Shown: positions 1 through 8,781 of the stretch, piece after piece
Layout: every line of letters starts with the position of its first letter
How positions within the stretch are numbered: the first letter of the stretch is position 1
From: Bacillus horti
GTDB lineage: Bacteria; Bacillota; Bacilli; Caldalkalibacillales; JCM-10596
Assembly: GCF_030813115.1 (NCBI RefSeq)
Contig: NZ_JAUSTY010000012.1
Span: 80,609-144,608 of the forward strand
Length of the DNA stretch: 64,000 bases
Direction: 5' to 3'
Notes under the pieces: generated by a model
What the model was told of the DNA's origin: nothing
The model's database searches: none
What the model saw: only the letters and a program-made list of their open reading frames with translations
Made by a program: the position numbers and the translations under genes

Positions 1-467
1 AAGCAAGACCGGCAACTGTAAATGAAAATGAATGGTTTTCCTTGGTTCGTTCTATAAAGGATGAAATAGCCTGGAAGGACAAGCTTGAGCCTGAAAAGCT
101 GACAAAGATTTATTTCTTCAGCCCTAACTTAAGCGTGATTCAGGTTTGGCAGGAAAAGCTGGAGGAGATCAAGGCTAGAATACCTTTTTCTACTTTTTCA
201 TCGACAAAGCATAATGTTGAGATTATGGTTGATGGCGTATCGAAGGCAACAGGAATTAAGTATATTTTAAAGCATTATGGACTTTCTGCTAAGCATGCAC
301 TTGCCATTGGAGATGGAGAAAATGACTTACCTATGTTTGGTTTAGTTTCTCATCCTGTGGCTATGAAAAATGCTCCTGAGCATGTAAAGGAGCACACACA
401 GATCGTGACTGACTTTTCTCATCAAGAAAACGGAGTGTATCACTTTTTGAAGAAATGCTTCAGTTAA
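1..467 (+). CDS. HAD-superfamily (Cof/IIB type) phosphatase, 5' end outside window
   Basis: This is the C-terminal part of a HAD phosphatase. The frame is open from the left edge (in-frame codons from base 3), so the start lies outside; the visible ~155 residues end at TAA 465-467. GDGENDLPMF is HAD motif IV with its acidic Mg2+ ligands, the Lys of DGVSKATGIKYI fits motif III, and VAMKNAPEHVK is the usual tail of Cof proteins. Such enzymes dephosphorylate small sugar phosphates or cofactors in the cytosol. The substrate cannot be told because the nucleophile DxD and most of the cap domain are out of view. A TTG at 42 is in frame but has no ribosome site, so it is not taken as the start. Confidence 0.8.
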   Translation, partial: ARPATVNENEWFSLVRSIKDEIAWKDKLEPEKLTKIYFFSPNLSVIQVWQEKLEEIKARIPFSTFSSTKHNVEIMVDGVSKATGIKYILKHYGLSAKHALAIGDGENDLPMFGLVSHPVAMKNAPEHVKEHTQIVTDFSHQENGVYHFLKKCFS

Positions 468-519
468 GTAAGAAGTAAAAAAGATTTTGTAACACTAAAG
501 GAAAAATATGAAATAAACT

Positions 520-572
520 AAAAGGAGTAACTTTACCTGTCAGCATTGACTGGTTTAAAGAACTCCTTTTTT
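520..572. terminator. Rho-independent terminator, probably bidirectional
   Basis: AAAGGAGT (521-528) pairs with ACTCCTTT (562-569) and is followed by a run of six T. A second, imperfect pairing of CTTTACC with GGTTTAAAG lies inside. It sits between the convergent ends of the HAD gene and patB, so it can serve both. Confidence 0.75.
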
Positions 573-575
573 AAT

Positions 576-1763
576 CTATCTATTCATTTCAAGCTCTTGA
601 ATAGCCTTCTCTAATCTATGTAAGCCTTCCTCTAAAATGGATCTGCTGCAGGCTACATTAATTCTTGTAAAGCCTTCACCTTCTACACCGAAGATGTATC
701 CTTCGTTAAAGGCTACTTTGGCTTGCTGTCTAGTAAATTTCTCAAGCTCCTTAAAGCTCAAACCTAGTGCCCGGCAATCAATCCAGACTAGATATGTTCC
801 TTCGGGCTTCATGACATTTAATTGTGGCAGACGTTCTTCGATAAAATGGATTAGAAAGTCAACATTTCCTTGGAGGTATTCTAAACATTGCTCCAACCAC
901 TCCTCACCGTACTTATAGGCAGCCTCTGTAGCAACAGCCCCAAACGTATTCGTTAGCTCAATAAATTGAGCAGCTAATGTTTTTCTGAAGGCACTGCGTA
1001 GCTTTGAACTAGGAATAATGATGTTGGCTGCTTGTAGTCCAGCTAAATTAAACGTCTTACTCGGAGCGGTACAAACAATTGTATGTTGGGTTAATTCCTC
1101 TGAAAGTGTCATCATTGGAGTGTGAGTGTGACCAGCATATACTAGATCACAGTGAATTTCATCAGAAATGATTAACACACCATACTCCAAGCAAATGTCT
1201 CCCAATTCCTTAAGCTCTTCCTTACTCCATACTCTTCCACCAGGGTTATGAGGATTACATAGAATAAACAGCTTCACTTGGTGCTCATCTAGCTTTCTAC
1301 GTAGATCATCAAAATCCATTTTATATTGACCATCCTCTAGCTTAAGAGGATTATTCAAAACTTCACGATCGTTTCTTTCGATCACATAACTGAATGGATG
1401 ATACACAGGAGGCTGAATCAATACCTTATCACCAGGCTCCGTATAAGTTTGAACTAATAAACTGAGAGCCGTTACAACTCCTGGACAATGCAAAATCCAA
1501 TCTTTTTCAATGCTCCAGTGATGTCTTTTTTCAAACCAATCAATGATTGCTTGATAATACGCCTCAGTGCGGATCGTATAACCAAATACTCCGTGCTCGG
1601 CTCTTTTCTTCATAGCCTCTATGACAGGATCCGGTGCTTTGAAATCCATATCAGCTACCCATAACGGGAGAATTTCCTTATCCCCAAAATGTTTTTCCAC
1701 TCCATCCCATTTCACGGAAGCGGTTTGTAGACGGTTTACTGTTTCGTCGAAGTTGTAACGCAT
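576..1763 (-). CDS. patB: PatB/MalY family PLP-dependent C-S lyase (cystathionine beta-lyase)
   Basis: This 395-residue fold-type I PLP enzyme cleaves the C-S bond of cystathionine or related cysteine conjugates, giving homocysteine or thiol, pyruvate and ammonia. The opening MRYNFDETVNRLQTASVKWD and LPLWVADMDF are typical of the MalY/PatB group. NPHNPGG near residue 170, Asp201 in SDEIHCD and Lys236 in SKTFNL are the PLP-site residues. ARSxxR-like C-terminal arginine is present in VACSR. The start is ATG with GGAGG-like purines just upstream. It is cytosolic and transcribed alone. Simple aminotransferase activity is the alternative, but the N-terminal signature favours the lyase. Confidence 0.85.
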   Translation of the reverse strand: MRYNFDETVNRLQTASVKWDGVEKHFGDKEILPLWVADMDFKAPDPVIEAMKKRAEHGVFGYTIRTEAYYQAIIDWFEKRHHWSIEKDWILHCPGVVTALSLLVQTYTEPGDKVLIQPPVYHPFSYVIERNDREVLNNPLKLEDGQYKMDFDDLRRKLDEHQVKLFILCNPHNPGGRVWSKEELKELGDICLEYGVLIISDEIHCDLVYAGHTHTPMMTLSEELTQHTIVCTAPSKTFNLAGLQAANIIIPSSKLRSAFRKTLAAQFIELTNTFGAVATEAAYKYGEEWLEQCLEYLQGNVDFLIHFIEERLPQLNVMKPEGTYLVWIDCRALGLSFKELEKFTRQQAKVAFNEGYIFGVEGEGFTRINVACSRSILEEGLHRLEKAIQELEMNR

Positions 1764-2076
1764 ATATGTCCCTCCATTTCTATTGTTTTAAGTAGTGTAT
1801 TAAAAGCTAACTATGAAATATAGTTATCCTATCTATTCTTACAAATTCTTGATCTTTAAGCCTGATAATTGACCAAACTACTCTACTTAGTATATCTAAA
1901 TACCTTAAGTTAGCCAATTCATCTTGCCCTAGATCCAATTTTTATCTTTAAGCATTTTGTCTTATTTCCACGGAAATAGAAGAAGTCGGATGTTCTCAAA
2001 TCGACAAAAATGATAGACTAGAAATAATAGTTTCGTTTATTGAATTTCCGCACATTGAAATAAGGAAGGAGCTTAT
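1764..2076. other. Intergenic region between divergent patB and exonuclease genes
   Basis: This is 313 bases without a supportable gene. It must hold both divergent promoters, but no clear consensus pair stands out. The one distinct structure is an inverted repeat at 1973-1988, TATTTCC-AC-GGAAATA, which could be an operator for the rightward gene; it has too short a spacer to be a useful RNA hairpin. Confidence 0.4.
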
Positions 2077-2694
2077 ATGTCACAATACCCGTATGTTACT
2101 GTTTTTGATTTTGAAACGTCAGGGCTTGATCCACAAAGGGATAGAGTGATAGAGATAGCCGCCATTCGCTGTAAAGATGATAAGGTTATTAGTGAATTTT
2201 CTACTTTAATCTATTTTGACGGAAAGCTAGCCCCCAAGATTGTCGAGCTGACAGGCATCCAAGATGAGGATTTACAGGATGGGCTAACAGAGGATACCTC
2301 CTTTCGAATCCTAAATCGGCTGTTGAAGGATAGTTTATTGGTAGCTCATAATGCAGCGTTTGACTTGGCCTTTTTACACTATACATTCATGAGACTGGCA
2401 AACCGTAGCTTTACTAACCCATTTGTTGATACGTTAACAATTAGTAGAGAATTACTCTACTATCCCCATACGTTAAAGGATACTTGTGATCATTTTGCTG
2501 TTACGTTAGAGGGAGCTCACAGAGCTATGAATGATGTGCACGCTTGTTGGGAAGTTTTTAAACGCTTTTCTCAGGAAGTAGATATGAATACATACGTGAA
2601 CAAATTGTCTTATCTTAAAAAATATGGTCCTCCTAAATGGACCCCCGATTATGCGACTCTAGTACCTACTGAAAATCGATACAAGCCTCGCTAA
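2077..2694 (+). CDS. DEDDh 3'-5' exonuclease, DNA polymerase III epsilon-like
   Basis: The 205-residue protein is a stand-alone proofreading-type exonuclease domain that removes nucleotides from 3' ends using two metal ions. ExoI is FDFETSGLDP (residues 10-19, D and E ligands), ExoII is HNAAFDLAFL near 90, and ExoIII is HRAMNDVHA near 150 with the catalytic His and Asp. There is no BRCT or polymerase domain, so it is not PolC or DinG. The start ATG follows AAGGAAGGAG with good spacing. Its role (repair, RNA turnover or polymerase partner) cannot be decided from the sequence. Confidence 0.85.
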   Translation: MSQYPYVTVFDFETSGLDPQRDRVIEIAAIRCKDDKVISEFSTLIYFDGKLAPKIVELTGIQDEDLQDGLTEDTSFRILNRLLKDSLLVAHNAAFDLAFLHYTFMRLANRSFTNPFVDTLTISRELLYYPHTLKDTCDHFAVTLEGAHRAMNDVHACWEVFKRFSQEVDMNTYVNKLSYLKKYGPPKWTPDYATLVPTENRYKPR

Positions 2695-2773
2695 GGAATA
2701 CATAAGATGAAGAATGAATACAAAGTGGATATCCCGGAAGAGCAGTAGTGAATACAACAGTTTACATCATACA

Positions 2774-2824
2774 AAAAAGCCACTGCCATCCATTTAATAT
2801 GGAATGAAGGGAAGTGGCTTATTC
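2774..2824 (-). terminator. Terminator for the LysR gene
   Basis: AAGCCACT and AGTGGCTT form the stem. Reading leftward the hairpin is followed by TTTTTTG; reading rightward there is no T run, so it works for the minus-strand gene ending at 2966. Confidence 0.65.
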
Positions 2825-2965
2825 ACGCAATCACACGAATCCTTGCTCTAACGGTCAAAACTGCACCTTAGAAGTGGAAGGCAGAAGTGGAAGACAGAGA
2901 AAAGAAGCTATTCCTTACAAGAAGCTTGACTTGACATTCAATTAGCTGGTTTAAAGTATAACAAG

Positions 2966-3844
2966 CTAACATGCTTGTTTCTGGACGAAAGATTTCGTCA
3001 ACTCAAAAAAACTCTTAACAGCTGGGGATAAACGTTTGAAGGAACTGGAAGCAACACCTATCGTTCTATACACTTCTTCGCCAACATAAGCGGTCCTAAT
3101 TTTATCCATCTGCTTTGGTAAGGTTAATTCTGGCATAATGCTTATTCCAAGCCCTGCTTGGACCAACGCAACAATAGTATGGGCATCTCTTATTGTAAAA
3201 AGTGTATTAGCTTGCACATTTGCTTCTTTAAACAGCTTTCTGAGGTGCTCATCACACCCTTTTTTAGGCATAATAAAAGGTTGTACTCCAATTTGTTCAA
3301 TGGATGGATCTTGCACCTCAGAAAGAAAATGCCCATCCGGGAGAAGTAACACTAAACGATCTTTTTTCAAAGGGTGGAAATCTAGAGAAAGCTTTTCTTC
3401 TTCAAGGATAAACCCCAAATCCACGGTTCCATCAGCGATCCACTCCTTAATTTCCTGGTACTCGCCCTCTAATAATTCAATGTCGATTTGAGGATGGTTT
3501 TTCTGAAATTGCCCTATGATCCCTGGTAACCAATGAATAGAAACACTCTCAAAGGTGCCAATACGCACCTTACCACCTTGTAATCCCATGATATTGTCTG
3601 CTTCTTGCTGCATTAGGTCAGTTTGATGCAAGATATGACGTATATAAGTGAGCATTTTTTCTCCATTAGCCGTCATTCTTGTACCCGAGCGGTTACGTAT
3701 AATTAAATGAAATCCTAAAGTAGACTCCAAACCTGCAATCGCGTGGCTCACTGCGGATTGTGTTAGTCCCAATTCCTCAGCTGCTTTTGTAAAACTTCCT
3801 GTTTCCACTACTTTTACGAAAACCTGCATCTGGATAATAGTCAT
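2966..3844 (-). CDS. LysR-family transcriptional regulator
   Basis: A 292-residue LysR-type regulator. The N-terminal winged helix-turn-helix is clear: FVKVVETGSFTKAAEELGLT followed by QSAVSHAIAGLE at about residues 8-40, with the usual HLIIRNRSG recognition wing. Residues ~90-290 are the periplasmic-binding-like co-inducer domain with VRIGTFESVSIHWLPGII. It is divergent from rarD with a 119-base gap, the common arrangement in which a LysR protein controls its neighbour and itself. The inducer is unknown. The start ATG at 3844 has a GGTGAGATC ribosome site. Confidence 0.88.
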   Translation of the reverse strand: MTIIQMQVFVKVVETGSFTKAAEELGLTQSAVSHAIAGLESTLGFHLIIRNRSGTRMTANGEKMLTYIRHILHQTDLMQQEADNIMGLQGGKVRIGTFESVSIHWLPGIIGQFQKNHPQIDIELLEGEYQEIKEWIADGTVDLGFILEEEKLSLDFHPLKKDRLVLLLPDGHFLSEVQDPSIEQIGVQPFIMPKKGCDEHLRKLFKEANVQANTLFTIRDAHTIVALVQAGLGISIMPELTLPKQMDKIRTAYVGEEVYRTIGVASSSFKRLSPAVKSFFELTKSFVQKQAC

Positions 3845-3866
3845 GATCTCACCAACTTTAATTAAT

Positions 3867-3887
3867 ATAATTCATATATATAATTAT
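3867..3887. promoter_or_regulatory. AT-rich inverted repeat in LysR/rarD gap
   Basis: ATAATT (3867-3872) and AATTAT (3882-3887) form a dyad with a 9-base spacer between the divergent lysR-type gene and rarD. LysR-type sites are short AT-rich dyads of this general form, so it may be the operator. AT-rich DNA makes chance matches likely. Confidence 0.3.
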
Positions 3888-3963
3888 AAAGATTCATTTT
3901 ACTAATGCAACAAAAAAGCTGTATGCTAAAAGTAACTCAAACAAAGTAGGATGGTGATTATTG

Positions 3964-4878
3964 ATGAACAAGTCTTCGGGCTACAGCATGGGTATTACCT
4001 ATACCATTGCAGCATATGCTGCTTGGGGTACCCTTCCACTTTATTGGTATTTACTCAAGGAGCTACCGGCAATCGAGGTATTTGCCCATCGTATACTCTG
4101 GTCCTTTGTTTTCGCATCAGTTATATTGTTTGTCATTGGGGGTTGGAAGCATTGTAAGCAGATATTGCTTAGTGGGGCAAAAACATTTTGGATGTTCATT
4201 GCTGCCATTCTTATTAGTACAAACTGGTTACTTTTTATTTGGGCAGTATCCTCGAGTCATGTGATTGAAGCAAGTCTTGGGTATTATATAAGTCCGCTTT
4301 TTAGTGTTATTTTAGGAATCATTTTTTTGAGAGAGAAGCTGGATCTCTGGAAAAACATTTCCTTATTGCTTGCCATTGGCGGTGTTGTGGTTATCATGTT
4401 TCAATTGGGAGGGATCCCCTGGATTTCGATTGTTATTGCTTCGTCCTTTGCCTTATATGGCTTAGTTAAGAAGCTTGTGAAAGTAGAATCTATAGCCTCA
4501 GTGACCCTAGAAACTATGTTCATTTTACCTATTGTTCTGTTCTATCTCTTCTATATTGGGAGAACTGGAGATAGTTCTTTTGGGCATTTATCTCTTCCTG
4601 TTACAATACTCTTGATCGGAGGTGGTGTTGTGACTGCATTGCCACTGGTATGGTTTGCAAAAGGAGCTCAACAGGTCTCATTAACCACATTAGGCTTTCT
4701 CCAATATATTAATCCGACACTTCAACTTCTCGTAGGTGTTTTTATCTTTCAGGAAACATTTACAAGGACACATTTTATGGGGTTTTCATTGATTTGGTGT
4801 GCACTACTCCTTTTTTCATTTTCACAATTGAACCTTATGCAGCGTTTAAAGGCAGAACCAATTAAAAAAGTAGTGTAG
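3964..4878 (+). CDS. rarD: RarD-type EamA/DMT-family transporter
   Basis: A 304-residue inner membrane protein of the drug/metabolite transporter superfamily with about ten hydrophobic segments and two EamA halves. The N-terminal GITYTIAAYAAWGTLPLYW, AHRILWSF and NWLLFIWAV are hallmarks of RarD. ALPLVWFAKGAQQVSLTTLG and LQYINPTLQLLVGVFIFQE are the C-terminal signature. The family is named for chloramphenicol sensitivity, but the natural substrate is not known. An in-frame TTG lies one codon before the ATG at 3964; the ATG is taken because AGGATGGTG stands at normal distance. It is divergent from the LysR gene. Confidence 0.82.
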   Translation: MNKSSGYSMGITYTIAAYAAWGTLPLYWYLLKELPAIEVFAHRILWSFVFASVILFVIGGWKHCKQILLSGAKTFWMFIAAILISTNWLLFIWAVSSSHVIEASLGYYISPLFSVILGIIFLREKLDLWKNISLLLAIGGVVVIMFQLGGIPWISIVIASSFALYGLVKKLVKVESIASVTLETMFILPIVLFYLFYIGRTGDSSFGHLSLPVTILLIGGGVVTALPLVWFAKGAQQVSLTTLGFLQYINPTLQLLVGVFIFQETFTRTHFMGFSLIWCALLLFSFSQLNLMQRLKAEPIKKVV

Positions 4879-4923
4879 AAAAGTAGAAAATATGGAGATA
4901 GATACAATGAAGGTGGTGGGAGA

Positions 4924-5367
4924 ATGTCTAGATTAGTAGAAAACTATAATGTATCCTTTGAACTATTCATCATCCTGTCTAAAACGTCTAAATTCATCAT
5001 GGACCTAGCTAAGAAAGATATGAAGAAATATGATATGTCTCCTTCTGAGTTCATGATTCTAGAGGTTTTATATACAAAGGGTTGTGTCCCTTTACAGCAG
5101 GTTTGGCAAAGCAATCTTGTTTCTAGCGGGAGTATTACCTATAACATCGATAAACTTGAGGAAAAAGGATTACTACTACGTATTCCTTCTAAAGAGGATA
5201 GAAGAGTTATATATGCTAAACTTACAGAAAATGGGCATAATTTTTTTGATCATATTTTTCAGAAGCATAGCGCTGGGCTTCATTCTATATTATCCAGTTT
5301 AAATGATGATGAAAAACAACTGGTTATCCATCTACTGAAGAAATTGGGCCAGTTGGAGGAAGGGTGA
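4924..5367 (+). CDS. MarR-family transcriptional regulator
   Basis: A 147-residue winged-helix dimer. The reading head is near residues 55-95: VPLQQVWQSNLVSSGSITYN then IDKLEEKGLLLRIPSKEDRR, the MarR DxRxx wing. Helices at both ends give the dimer interface. GGTGGGAGA precedes the ATG. It lies 45 bases after rarD on the same strand and could be cotranscribed with it. MarR proteins usually repress efflux or stress genes; the target here is unknown. No terminator is seen between it and the convergent gene at 5392. Confidence 0.85.
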   Translation: MSRLVENYNVSFELFIILSKTSKFIMDLAKKDMKKYDMSPSEFMILEVLYTKGCVPLQQVWQSNLVSSGSITYNIDKLEEKGLLLRIPSKEDRRVIYAKLTENGHNFFDHIFQKHSAGLHSILSSLNDDEKQLVIHLLKKLGQLEEG

Positions 5368-5391
5368 CTTCACCCCTCCGATCTAAAATGT

Positions 5392-6495
5392 CTATCTAAC
5401 AAAAATGATAATAAGCACGGTGAACAGGATGATCCCTCCGAGAGAAATCCAAGCTAATGGTCGAGCAAAATTAACGGTCCAGCCTACACCAAAGCGTTTC
5501 TCAACAAATGTGGCAGGGTCCTTAGGATTAAAGTAAATCACGCCAAGCTTCCAGTAGCGATCTTCATCAATACTTTCAACACCAGCTGTTCCGTTATTGC
5601 TAGATATCCTTACTCTGCTTCCGCCTTGTCCTACCTTAACTGATAACCAGATCGTATAGATCATGATAATGGCCACAAAAAAGATTAGAAAGATAGATAT
5701 AATCAAGTAACTGAAAGAGAAAAGCTGACTTAGTAAAGAGAAGCTGAACAAGCTAATGGTTAAAAAGCCCATGATAATCGTGAAGCGAGACCAGTGCTGT
5801 CTAAAAATAATATTCTGTTGTTTTGATTTTTCTGGCTGTGCGGCGTCCAACTGCTGCTTACTAGCTCCTATAATGTAATTAATGAATATGAACAACACAA
5901 GCATAAAAAATTGGATAGCGACAGGCCACAACACATTAGTTGGTGTTTTCTGAATGGTATTTGTAGGGTTTCCACTAAAGTCATATTGCATGACGATTTC
6001 ATTAGGAAATCGATCATAAAGAAAAACAGCCATACCTAACGTCACTAAAATCAATAAGAAGTGAGGGATAAACCACAGGCTTGAGTAGGTTAGCTTTTGA
6101 CTTCGAAAGTTCGAATCGATCACAACCACTTGTTTTGGTGAACTCCAGTTATGAATAGCTTTAAGCTCCTTCATTTTTCTATGGTGAAGATAATACACGA
6201 CAAATGATAGAGAGCAAAAAAGTGGAATGGTGATTCCTATGCTTAAAGCTAGCTGTTGCTCCGTTAAGCTGCCTGCAAATACAAGAACCGTTAGAGTAAT
6301 GACTATCCAGAGTAGTAGATTAATCCATGTATACGACCATCTTAATTTCTTTAGTTCAGGTATTGAATAAATGGATTCACTAATGGAAATACCAAAGCTT
6401 TCTGTTTTTCTTGTGAAAAAGGGGATAAAAGAAAGCGTTAATCCTACGGGTATAAATAAGATAAAAAGCATAGCATACATGATCCAGTTTTCCAT
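5392..6495 (-). CDS. DUF1648/DUF5808 integral membrane protein
   Basis: A 367-residue protein with about seven to eight membrane segments. The loop YDRFPNEIVMQYDFSGNPT near residue 170 is the DUF1648 signature (Pro, then xHWxxxGxPD-like pattern). The segment DRYWKLGVIYFNPKDP near 310 matches DUF5808. Proteins of this kind are encoded beside YtrA-type GntR regulators in many Firmicutes and are linked to envelope stress, but no biochemical function is established. The ATG lies 3 bases after the regulator stop with AAAGGAGG upstream, so the two form one operon. Confidence 0.75.
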   Translation of the reverse strand: MENWIMYAMLFILFIPVGLTLSFIPFFTRKTESFGISISESIYSIPELKKLRWSYTWINLLLWIVITLTVLVFAGSLTEQQLALSIGITIPLFCSLSFVVYYLHHRKMKELKAIHNWSSPKQVVVIDSNFRSQKLTYSSLWFIPHFLLILVTLGMAVFLYDRFPNEIVMQYDFSGNPTNTIQKTPTNVLWPVAIQFFMLVLFIFINYIIGASKQQLDAAQPEKSKQQNIIFRQHWSRFTIIMGFLTISLFSFSLLSQLFSFSYLIISIFLIFFVAIIMIYTIWLSVKVGQGGSRVRISSNNGTAGVESIDEDRYWKLGVIYFNPKDPATFVEKRFGVGWTVNFARPLAWISLGGIILFTVLIIIFVR

Positions 6496-6498
6496 CGT

Positions 6499-6891
6499 TT
6501 ATTCCTCCTTTTGAGTAACCAATTCTTGATACAAGCTACGGCATAGCTTCAAGAATTCTTCTTCATCAACCTGCCTACAGATCGATTCAGCAACCATTGG
6601 TCTTAGCTGCTCATGAAGCTTTTGATAGTAGAATTCGTCTGCAGCAGGCATTGGGGTAGGTGATACAATGGCTCCCTTTTGACGATGAACCTGCAGGAAG
6701 CCCTCTTGTTTTAGATAGTTATAAGCTTTATTAACGGTGTGCAAATTAATACCTAAGTCAGCCGCTAGGGAACGGACAGATGGAAGCTCTTCAGCTGGAG
6801 CGAGCCTACCAGTCGCTATCCCTTCAATTATTTGATTCGCTAATTGAGTATAAATGGGCGTTTCTAGTTGAGGATTAATATGAATCAGCAT
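6499..6891 (-). CDS. YtrA-subfamily GntR transcriptional repressor
   Basis: A 130-residue GntR protein: winged helix at residues ~10-75 (PIYTQLANQIIEGIATGRL, then LPSVRSLAADLGINLHTVNK) followed by only a short helical tail, which is the YtrA subgroup. The frame is open 69 bases further up, but the ATG at 6891 is preceded by GAGGTGATC and begins with the family-typical MLIHINPQ. YtrA proteins repress their own operon, here the membrane protein downstream. The extension would also run through the palindromic operator at 6911-6941. Confidence 0.85.
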   Translation of the reverse strand: MLIHINPQLETPIYTQLANQIIEGIATGRLAPAEELPSVRSLAADLGINLHTVNKAYNYLKQEGFLQVHRQKGAIVSPTPMPAADEFYYQKLHEQLRPMVAESICRQVDEEEFLKLCRSLYQELVTQKEE

Positions 6892-6910
6892 AAGATCACC
6901 TCTCTTTGAA

Positions 6911-6941
6911 CTATCTGTTATATATAGTATATAACAGATAG
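6911..6941 (-). promoter_or_regulatory. Perfect dyad operator for the YtrA-type regulator
   Basis: The 14-base arm CTATCTGTTATATA (6911-6924) is repeated exactly inverted at 6928-6941 after a 3-base spacer. It lies 20 bases before the repressor start and contains TATATA-like hexamers usable as a -10. Position and perfect symmetry argue for an autoregulatory operator. Confidence 0.75.
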
Positions 6942-7028
6942 TATGAACGTGCAACTCCAAATTTCTTGAAGGTATTTAAAGGAGCTGTAAAAGAGAAGAA
7001 GTGCAGGGGAGGAGGTAAATATGGATAA

Positions 7029-7076
7029 CAAAAAACTCGTCTGACCAGCTTAAACAAACAACCTAGTCAAACGAGA
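7029..7076 (-). terminator. Terminator of the phnDCEE operon
   Basis: CTCGTCTGAC (7036-7045) pairs with GTCAAACGAG (7066-7075), with one wobble. On the minus strand the stem is followed by TTTTTTG, so it ends the import operon whose last gene stops at 7139. Confidence 0.78.
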
Positions 7077-7138
7077 ACCTTATTACGCTTATTTATTTGT
7101 ATTGCTGTGTAAAGTTGCATTCTACTTATGCATTTACT

Positions 7139-7987
7139 TTAGTGCTGAGTACGAAGCTTACCCTTCATCCTTGTGGCAAACATCTCAAGTAAGATAGCGA
7201 AGAATAGAATGAAGTACGTAATCGTACCAATTTCCCGAATATCATAATAGAACGCACTAGCCATAAACATGTCAAAGCCAATACCGCCTGCTCCAGCAGC
7301 TGCTCCCATAGCTATAGCCACACCGAAGTTAATTTCAAAGCGCAAGAATGTCCAAGAAATAATATATGTGATGGAGGAGGGAAGGACCGCCTGAAAAACA
7401 ATCTGCCACCAATTTGCTCCACTACCCTTCAGGGCCTCAATAACTCCCGAGTCCAGCTCTTCAAAGGACTCCGAATAAACCTTAATTAAATAACCTACGG
7501 AGTGGAACGTCATACCTATAACAGCGGCCACACTTCCAAGACCAGCAGCAATGGCAAAGATTAATACCCAAAGGACGGTAGGAACAGCTCGAATAAACGC
7601 AATAATCCCTTTAATCGCATTAGAAACATATTTGTTAGATAGGTTCTGAGCCGCAAATAGTCCTCCGAATAGAGCGATGATGGCTCCAAGCAAAGTAGTA
7701 AGCATAGCCAGAGCTAGAGTGATCAATACTTGATATAGCCCTTCCCAGAATGTAAAGTGCTGAAAGTGTGCTTCCGTAAACATTACTTTAAAGTTAACCA
7801 ATGTCGATAGCAGTCCGTCCAATAGCGTGATATTTCTATAGTCAAACGTATAGAAGCCATATACGGTTAGCAAGCCTAGAACCAATAACGTAACCTGAGT
7901 GACGAATCTTGCTTTTGTAAAGGGCTTACTCTTAATTCGCCTAGACGGTTGCTCAAGGAGTACTCCACTTGATTTATGCTCAGACAC
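7139..7987 (-). CDS. phnE2: Phosphonate ABC transporter permease PhnE (second copy)
   Basis: A 282-residue inner membrane permease with about six membrane segments. It carries the cytoplasmic coupling loop EALKGSGANWWQIVFQAVLP (EAA-type) near residue 190 and ends with GAAAGAGGIGFDM, typical of PhnE. The start is GTG: the stop of the upstream permease and this start overlap as TAGTG, with GGGTGATTC as ribosome site, so the two permeases are translationally coupled. Together they probably form a heterodimer in the membrane for phosphonate uptake, driven by PhnC and fed by PhnD. Confidence 0.88.
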   Translation of the reverse strand: MSEHKSSGVLLEQPSRRIKSKPFTKARFVTQVTLLVLGLLTVYGFYTFDYRNITLLDGLLSTLVNFKVMFTEAHFQHFTFWEGLYQVLITLALAMLTTLLGAIIALFGGLFAAQNLSNKYVSNAIKGIIAFIRAVPTVLWVLIFAIAAGLGSVAAVIGMTFHSVGYLIKVYSESFEELDSGVIEALKGSGANWWQIVFQAVLPSSITYIISWTFLRFEINFGVAIAMGAAAGAGGIGFDMFMASAFYYDIREIGTITYFILFFAILLEMFATRMKGKLRTQH

Positions 7988-8781
7988 TATAGAATCACCC
8001 TTCTTACGTAATTTGAAATAATCTCAATAGAAATAATGGATAGTACAATCGTAATAACGACCAAGCTAGCGGCACTATAATTTAAACTTTTATAATAAAG
8101 GTCGAAGGAAAAACCAATTCCTGTTCCCGTTAAAATACCGACTAATGTTGCGCTACGAATATTTGTTTCAACCATAAATAAGATCCAGCTAATTAACTGT
8201 GGGCTACTTGAAGGCATCACGGAATTAGAAATAATAGAAAAATAGCTTGCCCCCGTAGCTCGTAGCGCTTCAACAGAGCTATTACTTACCTCGTCAATGG
8301 ATTCCATAAACGCACGTGTTAAAAAACCAAAAGAAACAAAAAACAGAGCAAAATATCCTGTCAATGAGCTTTGCCCAAAGGAAAACAATAGAATTAACGA
8401 CCAAGCTGCAACGTCAATATTCCTAAATAAAGTAGCAATTCCACGACTAATTACAGCTAGAAAGTTGTTTGTCCTTGTTGTTTGTGAGCCAAATATGGCA
8501 AAAAGCAGAGCAAATATGGCGGCAACCGTTGTTGCGGCAATGGAGAGCAGAATGGTTTCAATAAGCTTCTCCATAATACGTGGTAGCCGTTCAAGGGATT
8601 TTGCATCGGGATAAAAATGACTTACTCCCCATTCAAACGCCTTAGGAATAGAAGTAATTCCTTGAATCACATCAAATTCTGTAAGAATCATAGATCCATA
8701 TGTGATACCTATAATAGCAGCAATGACTAGTAATGTGTTTCTTCTCTTTTTAGCGAAAAAATCAGACGGCGTTTTTGGCAT
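7987..8781 (-). CDS. phnE1: Phosphonate ABC transporter permease PhnE (first copy)
   Basis: A 264-residue permease with about six membrane segments, partner of the permease encoded downstream. The coupling loop EALRATGASYFSIISNSVMP and the tail LVGILTGTGIGFSFDLYYKS match the PhnE family. The ATG lies 20 bases inside the end of phnC and has an AGGAG site, so translation is coupled. Two-permease phn importers are common in Gram-positive bacteria. The solute may be phosphonate or phosphite; the neighbouring C-P lyase genes favour phosphonate. Confidence 0.88.
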   Translation of the reverse strand: MPKTPSDFFAKKRRNTLLVIAAIIGITYGSMILTEFDVIQGITSIPKAFEWGVSHFYPDAKSLERLPRIMEKLIETILLSIAATTVAAIFALLFAIFGSQTTRTNNFLAVISRGIATLFRNIDVAAWSLILLFSFGQSSLTGYFALFFVSFGFLTRAFMESIDEVSNSSVEALRATGASYFSIISNSVMPSSSPQLISWILFMVETNIRSATLVGILTGTGIGFSFDLYYKSLNYSAASLVVITIVLSIISIEIISNYVRRVIL

